39,898 bases of DNA from Nocardia sp. (lineage in GTDB: Bacteria > Actinomycetota > Actinomycetes > Mycobacteriales > Mycobacteriaceae). The position numbers and the translations under genes are program-made. Location of the stretch: contig JACIXH010000022.1 of assembly GCA_014360565.1 (NCBI GenBank), forward strand, positions 1-39,898, given 5' to 3'. Below the pieces are notes generated by a model that saw nothing but the letters and a program-made list of their open reading frames with translations, was not told where the DNA came from and searched no databases. Shown here in pieces: positions 17,309 to 24,962 of the stretch (position 1 is the stretch's first letter; each line of letters opens with the position of its first letter).

Positions 17309-17335
17309 CTGCCTGCGAGCGTATTGCGCAGCTAG
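17305..17335. terminator. Shared hairpin terminator between convergent genes
   Basis: CTAGCTGC (17305-17312) pairs with GCAGCTAG (17328-17335) across a 15-base loop. The two arms contain the TAG stop codons of both convergent genes, so one symmetrical hairpin closes both transcripts. Confidence 0.55.
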
Positions 17336-18660
17336 CCCCCGAACAGTAGATACAGCCCGGTGAACGTGAAGCCGACCATGGTGAGCATCAGGGCCAGCTG
17401 GCCGGTCAGTCGGTGACGCGGTGGAAGAAGCCGGAGGCAGCGGTCGTGGGCGGCGGCGACGCCGAGGATGTGGCCGACCAAGACGGCGAGCACTGTGCAG
17501 GTGGCGAGCGCACTCGGATGACTCGACAGCACGTAGGCGACGTCTCGGTCGGCCAGGCCCGCGATGTTCCACCCCCGGTCGAGTGGGTCCGCGAACAGCA
17601 GCACCGTCGCCTGCCCTTTCTCGACGAGGAACGTGAGGTAGTGAGCGATCAGATAACCCGCCACGATCGGGGTGAGACTGAGCGCCAGCCGTCGTGGTAG
17701 CAGCGCGCGATCGGCGGGGCGCAGGCCGCCGGTGGCACGCGCGGCTATGGAGAACAGCCCACCCACCACTCCGATGAAGACCAGCAGTCCCGCCGTGCGG
17801 ACCAGCGTCGCGTCGACGACCGGAGCCCGGTCGTCGACCAGTTCGCGCCAACGGGGGAAAGCGGAGAAGCGGTCGAAGGCGGTGGATCCGAGCAGCGTCG
17901 CCGCGACCGCGACAGATCCGGCGCGCCCGGGAGTCCCCGCGAGATTGTTCAGCGGCATCCGCAACACCGGTCGCCCCGCATGGTCGCTGCCGAAGGCGCT
18001 CAGGTGCGCCAGCAACGTGCTGTACACCTCTAGGGGATCGGCCCGCTCTGCCCAGACGGTGCCGAACAGCGCGAGCCCGATGGAGGTGACGACCAGATAG
18101 CCGAGCAGCCAGATCAGCACCGAACTCACCGAACCCGGTGCGCGCCAAGCCAATTCCAGCCATACGAAAGAGAACAGGCCGAGGGCGGCGGGAAGGTGAC
18201 CCCAGTGCTCCCGATAGCGGACAAGCCCGTGCTCGGGCGGTCGCCGCAGCAGTAGGCAGCCGAACCGATGGATCGCCCTGACCGGGGAGACGATCTTCCA
18301 GACCGGCCCGAACAGCAGCGACGCCACCATCACCGCGACCCAGACGCCGACGTACAACACTCCCGGCACCGGATTCAGCGCCGGATCCGACGCGCCGAAC
18401 ACCGCGGTGACGATCACGCAGGCGGTGATCGCCACGCTCGCCACGCCGATGACCGTCCGCGTCGCACGTGCGTCGATCATCCGGCGCAGCGGCGTGGGTA
18501 ACGCGAACCCCGGCGAGTCGGGGTCGAGTACCGGCCGACGCCAGGTGAGAAACAGCAGCGCGAACGAGAAGGTCAGAGCCCACGCCGCACCGATCAACGC
18601 GTAGGTGAGCGGGATCGGCAGGTCCGCGCCGCCGCTGAGGCCGTGGGCGAGCGGGTTCAC
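17332..18660 (-). CDS. Polytopic membrane protein, last gene of a coupled cupredoxin operon
   Basis: A 442-residue integral membrane protein with about ten predicted spans, for example YALIGAAWALTFSFALLFL, IGVASVAITACVIVTAVF, VLYVGVWVAVMVASLLFG, VLIWLLGYLVVTSIGLALFG and ALMLTMVGFTFTGLYLLFG. Conserved-looking polar patches include GPVWKIVSPVRAIHR and EHWGHLPAALGLFSFVWLELAWR. I recall database labels of fenitrothion hydrolase for similar proteins; I see no hydrolase motif and do not use that name. GTG 18660 overlaps the preceding stop as GTGA. Its role is unknown; the operon suggests copper handling or a membrane redox process. Confidence 0.68.
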   Translation of the reverse strand: MNPLAHGLSGGADLPIPLTYALIGAAWALTFSFALLFLTWRRPVLDPDSPGFALPTPLRRMIDARATRTVIGVASVAITACVIVTAVFGASDPALNPVPGVLYVGVWVAVMVASLLFGPVWKIVSPVRAIHRFGCLLLRRPPEHGLVRYREHWGHLPAALGLFSFVWLELAWRAPGSVSSVLIWLLGYLVVTSIGLALFGTVWAERADPLEVYSTLLAHLSAFGSDHAGRPVLRMPLNNLAGTPGRAGSVAVAATLLGSTAFDRFSAFPRWRELVDDRAPVVDATLVRTAGLLVFIGVVGGLFSIAARATGGLRPADRALLPRRLALSLTPIVAGYLIAHYLTFLVEKGQATVLLFADPLDRGWNIAGLADRDVAYVLSSHPSALATCTVLAVLVGHILGVAAAHDRCLRLLPPRHRLTGQLALMLTMVGFTFTGLYLLFGG

Positions 18661-19043
18661 TGCCGCACCAGCAGCGTCGTCACCGTCCGTCCGAGGTGGT
18701 GCAGTTCGATCTCCACTCGGCCCGGCACCGTCACGGTGAAGTCGAACTGCTGTCCGGACGCCGCGGCGACGGCGAAGGTGTGCGCGGGGGCGGAATGGAC
18801 GTGCAGTTCGTCGGTGGTGTCACTGTCCACCCGTAACACGATGGGTTGCCCGACTTCGGCTTCGGTGCGCGTATTGGCCGGGGTCACCGCGCCGCTCGCG
18901 ATCCGGATGTCGATGGTGCGGGTACTCGCGGGTCCCTCGACCGAGGTGGGCCCCTGCTCGGGCGGCTCGGCCGTCGCGCAGCCCAGCAGCAGCGAACCCG
19001 CGGCGACCGTGGCCAGGCCGCACCGGAGTCTGCGCTGTGTCAC
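18657..19043 (-). CDS. Cupredoxin-like lipoprotein
   Basis: A 128-residue lipoprotein: signal MTQRRLRCGLATVAAGSLLLGC, then a beta-sandwich pattern with DELHVHSAPAHTFAVAAASGQQFDFTVTVPGRVEIELHHLGRTV. His residues in HVHS and ELHH sit where cupredoxin-like domains (Cupredoxin_1) often hold copper, but a complete type 1 site (His-Cys-His-Met) is missing: no Cys or Met follows. It may bind a metal in another way or be structural. GTG 19043 overlaps the previous stop, and its own stop overlaps the next start, four bases each. It acts on the outer face of the membrane. Confidence 0.75.
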   Translation of the reverse strand: MTQRRLRCGLATVAAGSLLLGCATAEPPEQGPTSVEGPASTRTIDIRIASGAVTPANTRTEAEVGQPIVLRVDSDTTDELHVHSAPAHTFAVAAASGQQFDFTVTVPGRVEIELHHLGRTVTTLLVRQ

Positions 19044-19219
19044 GGGTTCTCCTCGGTGTGGTCGGACTGCGCGTCTTCGTTGTCGCGTTTCTCCGCGCGC
19101 CTGTCGCGCAGCGCGATGAACAGCACCAGGGCGACCAGTGCGACCGCGGGCAGGAAGGCCGGGATCGCCAGCAGAAGGGAGTGATCGGCCAGGATGTCGA
19201 CGTTCTCCTGGCCAATCAT
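19040..19219 (-). CDS. Small single-span membrane protein of the cupredoxin operon
   Basis: A 59-residue protein: MIGQENVDILADHSLL, one helix (LAIPAFLPAVALVALVLFIAL), then a charged tail RDRRAEKRDNEDAQSDHTEENP. The positive residues after the helix suggest a cytoplasmic C-terminus. ATG 19219 overlaps the stop of the large membrane protein as ATGA, and its TGA overlaps the start of the cupredoxin gene. The tight packing supports it as a real subunit of a membrane complex. Confidence 0.7.
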   Translation of the reverse strand: MIGQENVDILADHSLLLAIPAFLPAVALVALVLFIALRDRRAEKRDNEDAQSDHTEENP

Positions 19220-21066
19220 GTTTCGGCCGTTGCCTTGTCGCCCGGTGTGCGGCCCGCCGCCAGATAGCGGTCGTTGACCCGGGCCGCACCCCACGACATC
19301 GCCGCGATCAAGGCCAGACTGCACGCCAGCACCACCAGGCTTGCGAGGCCGATCAGCCAGGACGGGTGGTCGAAGGACCGCTCGCGCTGCAGGACCGAGA
19401 TCTCCTCGACGAACGGTCTGGTGAAGGTCGCGGTCGCGGGTACCTCCGTTGCGCCGATGCCGGGGTCGAGCGGCATGAAGATCGGGAGCGCGGACTGCAT
19501 GCGCCCGTCCTGTACGCGCAGCACCGTCTTCCAGGTGCCGTGCACCGGCACCGGGCGGGTGGAAACGAAGTGGTCGTCGGCGACGCGGCGCAGCCTGTCC
19601 ACGACGAGGCCGTGGCCGGGACTGTCCTCGCCGATACCGCCCTGCCAGGACAGGATCTGCACCCATTCGGGATCGGAACCGATCAGATCCGCCGGCGTGA
19701 GCCGGATGTCGGCGGTGACCATCCGCCCGCCTTGTTCGGGATCGGCGTCGGTCAGCGTGACTGTCGCCGACGCGTTCTCCGGAACCCGGATGATCAGCCC
19801 GTTCGCGGTCGCCGCGGCCGCGATCACCACGGCGGCGACGACGAGTGTGCGCCGCACCGCGGGCTTGGGCAGCGCCTCGCCGCGCAGGACTGTGCCGAGC
19901 ATCGCGCCGATCACACCGCCTGCCACACCCACCGGCACCGCCATCGCGAGCAGTTCCGGCCACATCCCGCCGACCCACGGATTGACGAATACCCGCTCGA
20001 TCCACCACGATTCGAGCCAAATGCCGACCGTCGCCACACCGAGCCCGGTGAGCGCACCCCACCAGAGCGGACGGCGGATCAGCGGCGCGACGGCGAGCAG
20101 TTCGACCACGATCGCGGCACCGAGATAGAGCGGAAACACGTTGCGCGGCGCATCGAATCCGGAGCCCACCAGGATCGCGACGATGAATCGCACACCGAAG
20201 GCGAACGCCACGAGCACGAGCGCGCTGAGGGGGCCCAGGGTCAAACGTGCCGAGATCAGGGCGATCGTGGCGGCGAAGACGATCAACATCGGTTGCAGCA
20301 CCAGCCGGAACTGCTCGACGCCGAAGTCGAACTCGACTCCGAACACCGACAGGCCGATCACCAGGCCGCCGAAAGCGAAGGCCTGCACCGCCCACAGCAT
20401 CCGCCCGTCGGCCCGTTCGGGCTCGGGCCGGTTGTATCGGCCTTCGAGTTCGAGCACGAGCACACCGATCAGCGACAGACCCGCACCGCCGATGAGCATC
20501 AGGTGCGTGGGCCCCCAGAGAGTGACGTCCTGGCCGAACAGCCGATGCCAGATGTCGTCGAGGGGAAACCCGATCAGTGCGTACAGCCCGGCGCCCGCGA
20601 TCAAGATGCCGCCGACGGGGGCGTACCAGTCGCGGGTGATCTTCACCGCGGCTCTGCCCGGCTTCTCGTCGAGCGGCAGGATGACGGCCAGCATGCCTGC
20701 CATGAACAGGAAGAACAGGCCGACCAGGATGAAGTAGTGCGCCGGGTTGGCCAGCGGACCGGCGTCGCGGCCGTTGCCCACATGCAGGCTCACGTCCCAG
20801 ATGAAGCCGAGAAACGCGGTCAGGATGGTGGCGAGGAACATCGCGATCGGCAGCGCTACCCAGCCGGGGCGGTTCATGATCCGACCGCTGAAGTCGGCCA
20901 GTCGCTGTAACCAGGTGATCCGCCGCGTGCGATGCAGGTAGGCCACCCACAGCAGAACCGCACCGACCACCACGGCCGCACCGGTCATCACCGCGACTTG
21001 ATCGAGCGCGGCACCACCGCCTTCGGTGCCCTGCGCGACCAGAATTGTGGATGGATCGATCATCAC
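19216..21066 (-). CDS. Large polytopic membrane protein with periplasmic domain, first gene of the operon
   Basis: A 616-residue protein with an N-terminal multi-span region of about ten helices (to residue about 430), an exposed beta-rich domain (about 430-560: ASATVTLTDADPEQGGRMVTADIRLTP, VVDRLRRVADDHFVSTRPVPVHGTWKTVLRVQDG) and a last helix near the C-terminus. Conserved-looking His patches lie in WDVSLHVGNGRDAGPLANPAHY and DDIWHRLFGQDVTLWGPTHLMLIGG and could bind metal or haem. GTG 21066 or ATG 21063 starts it, with GGAGG upstream. The three following genes are each overlapped by four bases. I do not recognise a named family. Confidence 0.7.
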   Translation of the reverse strand: MMIDPSTILVAQGTEGGGAALDQVAVMTGAAVVVGAVLLWVAYLHRTRRITWLQRLADFSGRIMNRPGWVALPIAMFLATILTAFLGFIWDVSLHVGNGRDAGPLANPAHYFILVGLFFLFMAGMLAVILPLDEKPGRAAVKITRDWYAPVGGILIAGAGLYALIGFPLDDIWHRLFGQDVTLWGPTHLMLIGGAGLSLIGVLVLELEGRYNRPEPERADGRMLWAVQAFAFGGLVIGLSVFGVEFDFGVEQFRLVLQPMLIVFAATIALISARLTLGPLSALVLVAFAFGVRFIVAILVGSGFDAPRNVFPLYLGAAIVVELLAVAPLIRRPLWWGALTGLGVATVGIWLESWWIERVFVNPWVGGMWPELLAMAVPVGVAGGVIGAMLGTVLRGEALPKPAVRRTLVVAAVVIAAAATANGLIIRVPENASATVTLTDADPEQGGRMVTADIRLTPADLIGSDPEWVQILSWQGGIGEDSPGHGLVVDRLRRVADDHFVSTRPVPVHGTWKTVLRVQDGRMQSALPIFMPLDPGIGATEVPATATFTRPFVEEISVLQRERSFDHPSWLIGLASLVVLACSLALIAAMSWGAARVNDRYLAAGRTPGDKATAET

Positions 21067-21584
21067 GGCGGTCCTCCGATGTCGAGCGTCCGGCTCTGCG
21101 GGGTAACGAACAGTATCCCGAAATCGGCGCGCGTCCGATACCCCGCGCCTTACTACCGCGCATTCATCGAGTTTTTGTCGACCGAAAGGTGAGTGACGAA
21201 TACTTCACATTCTGGCGATGGTGAATTGGCGGGTTATCGAGGTCGCTCTGCCCGTATCGGCGGACGGGTCGAAGGGAGTCCAGGCATGAAACCACTTCGA
21301 TGATGCGCCAAATCTGAATAGCCGCAACAACTTTCGACGCGACTGCGGCCGCTACATTCGCCATTACGCCCCTTCGGCCGACTATCGCGTCGGGCCGAGA
21401 TCCGATCGTGCTCGTGCACGAATGGGAAGGGCGGAATGGCACTGGGGCCTGATGGTTTCCCGTATCGAAAACGCGCCGCCCGATTGCTCGCCTTCAGTTA
21501 CGGGACCCCCAATCGAATAAGGCGAATTGAAAGTCGAGGCCGATGGGCTGTAGCGGACTGACGGCGCCGTCGGGGCGCGGAGAC
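21067..21584. other. 518-base region without a convincing gene
   Basis: Between the large membrane protein start and the terminator after the thiolase. It must hold the promoter of the cupredoxin operon, but no clear -10/-35 pair stands out. It is less GC-rich than its surroundings. A short minus-strand frame at 21164-21364 (start MANVAAAVASKVV, GGGG upstream) shows no recognisable protein and is not called. No tRNA, repeat array or insertion sequence was seen. Confidence 0.5.
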
Positions 21585-21617
21585 ACCGAAACCCCGGACA
21601 AAGCCCGGGGTTTCGGT
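21585..21617 (-). terminator. Perfect 13-bp hairpin after the thiolase gene
   Basis: ACCGAAACCCCGG (21585-21597) and CCGGGGTTTCGGT (21605-21617) pair completely around a seven-base loop, 22 bases beyond the thiolase stop. No T-run follows. Confidence 0.75.
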
Positions 21618-21638
21618 AGACCTGGATTGTTCGCCGAC

Positions 21639-22841
21639 TCAGACGGTGGCGATGATCGCCGACCCATGACCGAACAGGCCCTGATTCACCGCGATGCCCG
21701 CGCGGGCGTTGTCCACCTGGCGACCCTCGGCCTGTCCACGCAACTGCCAGGTGAGCTCGCAGATCTGGGAGATGGCCTGTGCGGGGATCGCCTCACCGAA
21801 GCAGGCGAGGCCGCCGCTGGGATTCACCGGCACTCGTCCGCCCAATGTCGTCGCGCCACTGCGCAGCAGAGCCTCGGCTTCGCCCGTCTCGCAGAGCCCG
21901 ATGTCCTCGTACCAGTCCAGTTCCAGCGCGGTCGAGAGGTCATAGACTTCCGCGAAGGACAGGTCGTCGGGCCCGATCCCGGCCTCCTCGTAGGCCGCGT
22001 GCGCGATGGCCGACCGGAAGGTGTGTGACGGGGGCTCGACGGCCACGGCGGAATCTGTCGAGAAATCCGGCAGATCGAGCACGGTCTTCGGGAACGTCGG
22101 CGTGACCGTCGACAGTGCTGAGATGCGAACCGGATCGGCGATGCCGTGGCGACGCGCGTAGTCCATCGATGTCAGCACCAGCGCGGCCCCGCCGTCGCTG
22201 GTGGCGCAGATGTCGAGCAGTCGCAGCGGGTCCGACACGACCGCCGAGGCGGAGATCTCCTCGACCGAGACTTCCTTGCGGTAGCGGGCATTCGGGTTGT
22301 TGAGGCCGTGCCGGGAGTTCTTCACCTTGACCGCGGCGAAGTCGTCGAGGGTGGCGCCGTGCAAGGCCATGCGGCGGCGGGCGTAGAGCGCGAAGTAGAT
22401 GGGGTTGGTCGCTCCGAGCAGATGGAATCGCAACCAGTCCGGGTCGTCGCGGCGCTCGCCACCGACCGGCTGGAAGAAGCCCTTCGGGGTGGTGTCGGCG
22501 CCGACCACCAGGGCCACCTCGCATAGCCCGGCCAGGATCTGGGCGCGCGCGTTGGCGATGGCCTGCGCACCGGAAGCGCAGGCGGCGTAGCTACTCGAGA
22601 TCTGCGCGCCCGACCAGCCCAGCGCCTGAGCGAAGGTCGCACCCGCGACGAATCCGGGGTAGCCGTTGCGGATGGTGTCCGCGCCGGCGATGTAGCCGAC
22701 GTCGCGGTGGTCCAACCCGGCATCGGCCAGCGCCGCACGCGCCGCCACCAGGCCGTACTCGACGAAGTTGCGCCCCCACTTGCCCCATGGGTGCATACCG
22801 GCGCCGAGGACGGCGATGTCGCGATCGTTCGTATCAGTCAT
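21639..22841 (-). CDS. Thiolase-fold lipid-transfer protein (SCP-x/Ltp type)
   Basis: A 400-residue thiolase-superfamily protein. YAACASGAQAI holds Cys88 at the usual nucleophile position, but the two other catalytic segments are changed: GGLACFGEAIPAQ has Glu where classical thiolases have the His of GHPxG, and the C-terminal NQGLFGHGSAI lacks the second Cys. Such lipid-transfer-type thiolases in Mycobacteriales act with DUF35 partners, for example as retro-aldolases or acyl-CoA thiolases in steroid side-chain breakdown. ATG 22841 overlaps the stop of the DUF35 gene by eight bases. The operon has a KstR-like operator, so steroid or fatty acyl catabolism is a reasonable guess; the reaction is not proven. 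Confidence 0.83.
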   Translation of the reverse strand: MTDTNDRDIAVLGAGMHPWGKWGRNFVEYGLVAARAALADAGLDHRDVGYIAGADTIRNGYPGFVAGATFAQALGWSGAQISSSYAACASGAQAIANARAQILAGLCEVALVVGADTTPKGFFQPVGGERRDDPDWLRFHLLGATNPIYFALYARRRMALHGATLDDFAAVKVKNSRHGLNNPNARYRKEVSVEEISASAVVSDPLRLLDICATSDGGAALVLTSMDYARRHGIADPVRISALSTVTPTFPKTVLDLPDFSTDSAVAVEPPSHTFRSAIAHAAYEEAGIGPDDLSFAEVYDLSTALELDWYEDIGLCETGEAEALLRSGATTLGGRVPVNPSGGLACFGEAIPAQAISQICELTWQLRGQAEGRQVDNARAGIAVNQGLFGHGSAIIATV

Positions 22842-23280
22842 TGACCGGCCTCCACATCCACACCGTGTGCTCTGCGTCCTCGTCCTCGTACAGCGTGCCG
22901 ACGGTCAATTCGACCGGCATGCCGACGGCGAGATCGTCGACGGTGAGTCCGCGCACGACCTGCCCGAGAATCACCATCTGCTCGACCTCGAGCTCCACTG
23001 CCGCCACGACGTAGGGCACGAAGGGATCGGCCGAGACGTAGGGCGCGGGCGGCTTGTATCGAGCGTCCGCGTACGACCAGATCCGGCCACGGGTGGAGAA
23101 CAGGTACTCGACGAGTTCGGAGCCGTCATGGGTACCTGTGCACTGTGGATTGCGACAGGCGAGGGTGTTCTTCGGAAAATACGGCGTGCCGCAGTCCTTG
23201 CAGCGTGTTCCTTTGAGGCGTACCTGGCCGTCATCCGCAGTGAACCAGTCAGCCACGGCGGGGCGTTGTTCTTTCTGCAC
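22834..23280 (-). CDS. DUF35 OB-fold protein with zinc ribbon, thiolase partner
   Basis: A 148-residue protein with the two standard DUF35 parts: a rubredoxin-like zinc ribbon (Cys27, Cys30, Cys42, Cys47 in CKDCGTPYFPKNTLACRNPQC-like order) and an OB-fold with GRIWSYADARYKPPAPYVSADPF and VILGQVVRG. These proteins bind acyl-CoA and pair with thiolase-like proteins such as the one coded next. GTG 23280 is the start; a TATACC element at 23290-23295 would place transcription start close to it, so the message may be nearly leaderless. Confidence 0.85.
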   Translation of the reverse strand: MQKEQRPAVADWFTADDGQVRLKGTRCKDCGTPYFPKNTLACRNPQCTGTHDGSELVEYLFSTRGRIWSYADARYKPPAPYVSADPFVPYVVAAVELEVEQMVILGQVVRGLTVDDLAVGMPVELTVGTLYEDEDAEHTVWMWRPVND

Positions 23281-23294
23281 GTGGCCGACGGTAT

Positions 23295-23308
23295 AGGAAC
23301 ACGTTCTA
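23295..23308 (-). promoter_or_regulatory. KstR-like operator of the DUF35/thiolase operon
   Basis: Read on the minus strand the site is TAGAACGTGTTCCT, matching TnnAACnnGTTnnA at all fixed positions but the last. It lies 15-28 bases before the GTG start and overlaps the likely promoter. The first ten bases of the site, TAGAACGTGT, recur exactly at 3546. Confidence 0.55.
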
Positions 23309-23399
23309 CTTTGGGGCGGAATTCCGTTCCGGCGCTGCCGGGGCGCAGGTACGGTGAGCGGATCGAGGATGCGCTGACATCGATCTGGAGTACCGCGCG

Positions 23400-24146
23400 A
23401 TGGGCACCAAAGCTATTGACCCGCAGTCGATCCGCAACGTCACGATGTTCGGCGACCCCGACGAGACGGCGCGGCTGGCCCAGCGCCTGCGCCGATGTTT
23501 CGGCGACGCGGAGCACACCGTCCACTGGTCGACCGACAGCATCGAGCACACGATCCGCATCGCCGAGCTATCGGCCGACGCGCCCATTACCGACGTCGAA
23601 CGAGCCATCCGAGTGGCCGACGGCGTCATCGCGGTCGTGAGCGCCGCCGTGCACAGCACCCCTCGACTGGAAACCATGTTGCGCGTCGCCGACGACCATC
23701 AGGTCGCCCGCCTGTGCGTGATCGGCGGCCTCGATCAACACACCGCCGACTTCGATCGCTGTATCCGCACGATCGCGGATACGCGCGGGGCGGCGCCGTT
23801 GGCGTTGCAGATCCCCATGGGCATCGGCGCCGGCTTCGACGACGTCATCGACCTGGTCTCGCCGACGGCGCTGGGACCGGAGGCCGTCGGACCCGATCGG
23901 GAACCCGCCGAACGCCGGCGCCGCGCACTCGTCGAAACTCTGACCGAACAAGACCCCGCGAACTCCCTGACCCTGCGCGATCTGCACAGCCGCATCCGCC
24001 GCCGCACCCGCAACGGCGATCTCGTCCCCATCCTGTGCGCCGCACCCCTCGCGACCGACGACATCGCCCCGTTGCTGGACGCCATCGTCCGCTATCTGCC
24101 ATCCCCGTTGTACGTCAGCCAGCCAGAACACGCCCTCGACTACTGA
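23400..24146 (+). CDS. Pseudo-GTPase derived from the EF-G G domain (nucleotide motifs lost)
   Basis: A 248-residue protein that follows EF-G domain I from end to end. QSIRNVTMFGDPDETARL matches the EF-G start, where GHVDAGKTT should be; the P-loop is gone. SADAPITDVERAIRVADGVIAVVSA matches the stretch beginning DTPGHVDF; the Gly-His is gone. VARLCVIGGLDQHTADFDRCI replaces NKMD with GGLD. QIPMGIGAGFDDVIDLVS and the end VPILCAAPLATDDIAPLLDAIVRYLPSP match the G' and closing parts of EF-G domain I. It stops there: domains II to V are absent. So it should not bind GTP in the usual way. It may be a scaffold, a decoy of EF-G, or a regulator. ATG 23400 fits the EF-G start. No operon partner. Confidence 0.7.
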   Translation: MGTKAIDPQSIRNVTMFGDPDETARLAQRLRRCFGDAEHTVHWSTDSIEHTIRIAELSADAPITDVERAIRVADGVIAVVSAAVHSTPRLETMLRVADDHQVARLCVIGGLDQHTADFDRCIRTIADTRGAAPLALQIPMGIGAGFDDVIDLVSPTALGPEAVGPDREPAERRRRALVETLTEQDPANSLTLRDLHSRIRRRTRNGDLVPILCAAPLATDDIAPLLDAIVRYLPSPLYVSQPEHALDY

Positions 24147-24248
24147 GTGGTGGATTCATGGTGATCTCGGCAGTCGCCGCGGGGGGCGGAGCCGAGCATC
24201 CGAATGTCTCCGGCCTGATTCGGCAGTGACGCGGGAGCGTCGGACGCT

Positions 24249-24286
24249 GGGCACGTGCCCCACGAATCCGCGTGGGGCATGTGCCC
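24249..24286 (-). terminator. 16-bp hairpin downstream of tRNA-Val
   Basis: GGGCACGTGCCCCACG (24249-24264) pairs with CGTGGGGCATGTGCCC (24271-24286) with a single G-T position and a six-base loop. It lies about 30 bases after the tRNA 3' end and fits its terminator. Confidence 0.6.
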
Positions 24287-24317
24287 GCTTCGCAAACGCG
24301 TTCTGCTGGCGACTATC

Positions 24318-24392
24318 TGGTGGGCGCAGAGGGGATCGAACCCCCGACCGCTGGTGTGTAAAACCAGTGCTCTACCGCTGAGCTATACGCCC
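24318..24392 (-). tRNA. tRNA-Val (anticodon TAC)
   Basis: On the minus strand the RNA starts GGGCGTATAGCTCAGCGG and ends in GCGCCC-A-CCA. It has a 7-bp acceptor stem, D arm GCTC/GAGC, anticodon stem CTGGT/ACCAG with loop TTTACAC (anticodon TAC), a five-base variable loop and a T arm GGGGG/CCCTC with TTCGATC. The 3' CCA is encoded (24318-24320). Good cloverleaf without mismatch except one G-T pair in the acceptor. Confidence 0.96.
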
Positions 24393-24395
24393 TGG

Positions 24396-24419
24396 CACCG
24401 CCGGGGAGAACCGGCGGTG
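24396..24419 (-). terminator. 9-bp hairpin between ahpE and tRNA-Val
   Basis: CACCGCCGG (24396-24404) and CCGGCGGTG (24411-24419) pair around a six-base loop right after the ahpE stop codon. Confidence 0.6.
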
Positions 24420-24424
24420 TCGGG

Positions 24425-24889
24425 TTATGAATCTAGCGCGGCGAGCGCTTTCTCCCAAGCCGCCTGGTCACGGGCCTGTCCGGGGCCGTTCATCTCCGCG
24501 AAAGTGATGTAGCCGGACTTGTCGACGACGAAAGTTCCGCGGTTGGGATAGCCGGACTTCTCGTTGAAGACATCGTAGGACTGGGTGACGGCGCCGTGCG
24601 GCCAGAAATCCGACAGCAGGGGGAACAGGTAGCCCTGTTCCGCGGCCCAGATCTTGTGGGTGGGTGGGGGGCCGACGGAGATCGCGATGATCTCGGCGTC
24701 GTCGTTCTGGAACTTGGGCAGCTCGTCGCGAACCTTGCACAGCTCGCCCTGGCAGATGCCGGTGAAAGCGAGTGGATAGAACACCAGCAGCACGTTCTTC
24801 TTGCCGCGATAGTCCGACAGGGTGACGGGCTGGTTGTTCTGGTCCTTGAGCGTGAAGTCCGGCGCGAGAGTGCCAACCTCTAGCGGCAT
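24425..24889 (-). CDS. ahpE: Peroxiredoxin AhpE
   Basis: A 154-residue thioredoxin-fold peroxidase. FYPLAFTGICQGELC contains the peroxidatic Cys46 with Thr43; a nearby Cys51 exists, as in some AhpE proteins. EVGTLAPDFTLKDQNNQPVTLSDYRGKKNVLLVFYP is the usual start. It reduces hydroperoxides and peroxynitrite, in mycobacteria using mycothiol or mycoredoxin as partner. Start ATG 24889. It keeps the gene order next to DUF3052 and aceE known from M. tuberculosis (Rv2238c region). The gene is followed by a hairpin and the tRNA. Confidence 0.9.
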   Translation of the reverse strand: MPLEVGTLAPDFTLKDQNNQPVTLSDYRGKKNVLLVFYPLAFTGICQGELCKVRDELPKFQNDDAEIIAISVGPPPTHKIWAAEQGYLFPLLSDFWPHGAVTQSYDVFNEKSGYPNRGTFVVDKSGYITFAEMNGPGQARDQAAWEKALAALDS

Positions 24890-24962
24890 AGGTACGAATC
24901 CTCCGTCGTGTCGGGTCCCAGCCGGGCATCGAGCCCAACTGAGACCCTAGCGAACGGCGGAT

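Noticed and set aside
19138..20910. 590-residue plus-strand frame
   Set aside because: Antisense to the large membrane protein of the cupredoxin operon; no signal, domain or ribosome site.
21164..21364. 66-residue minus-strand frame starting MANVAAAVASKVV
   Set aside because: A weak ribosome site exists, but the product has no recognisable feature and codon use is poor; conservation would be needed.
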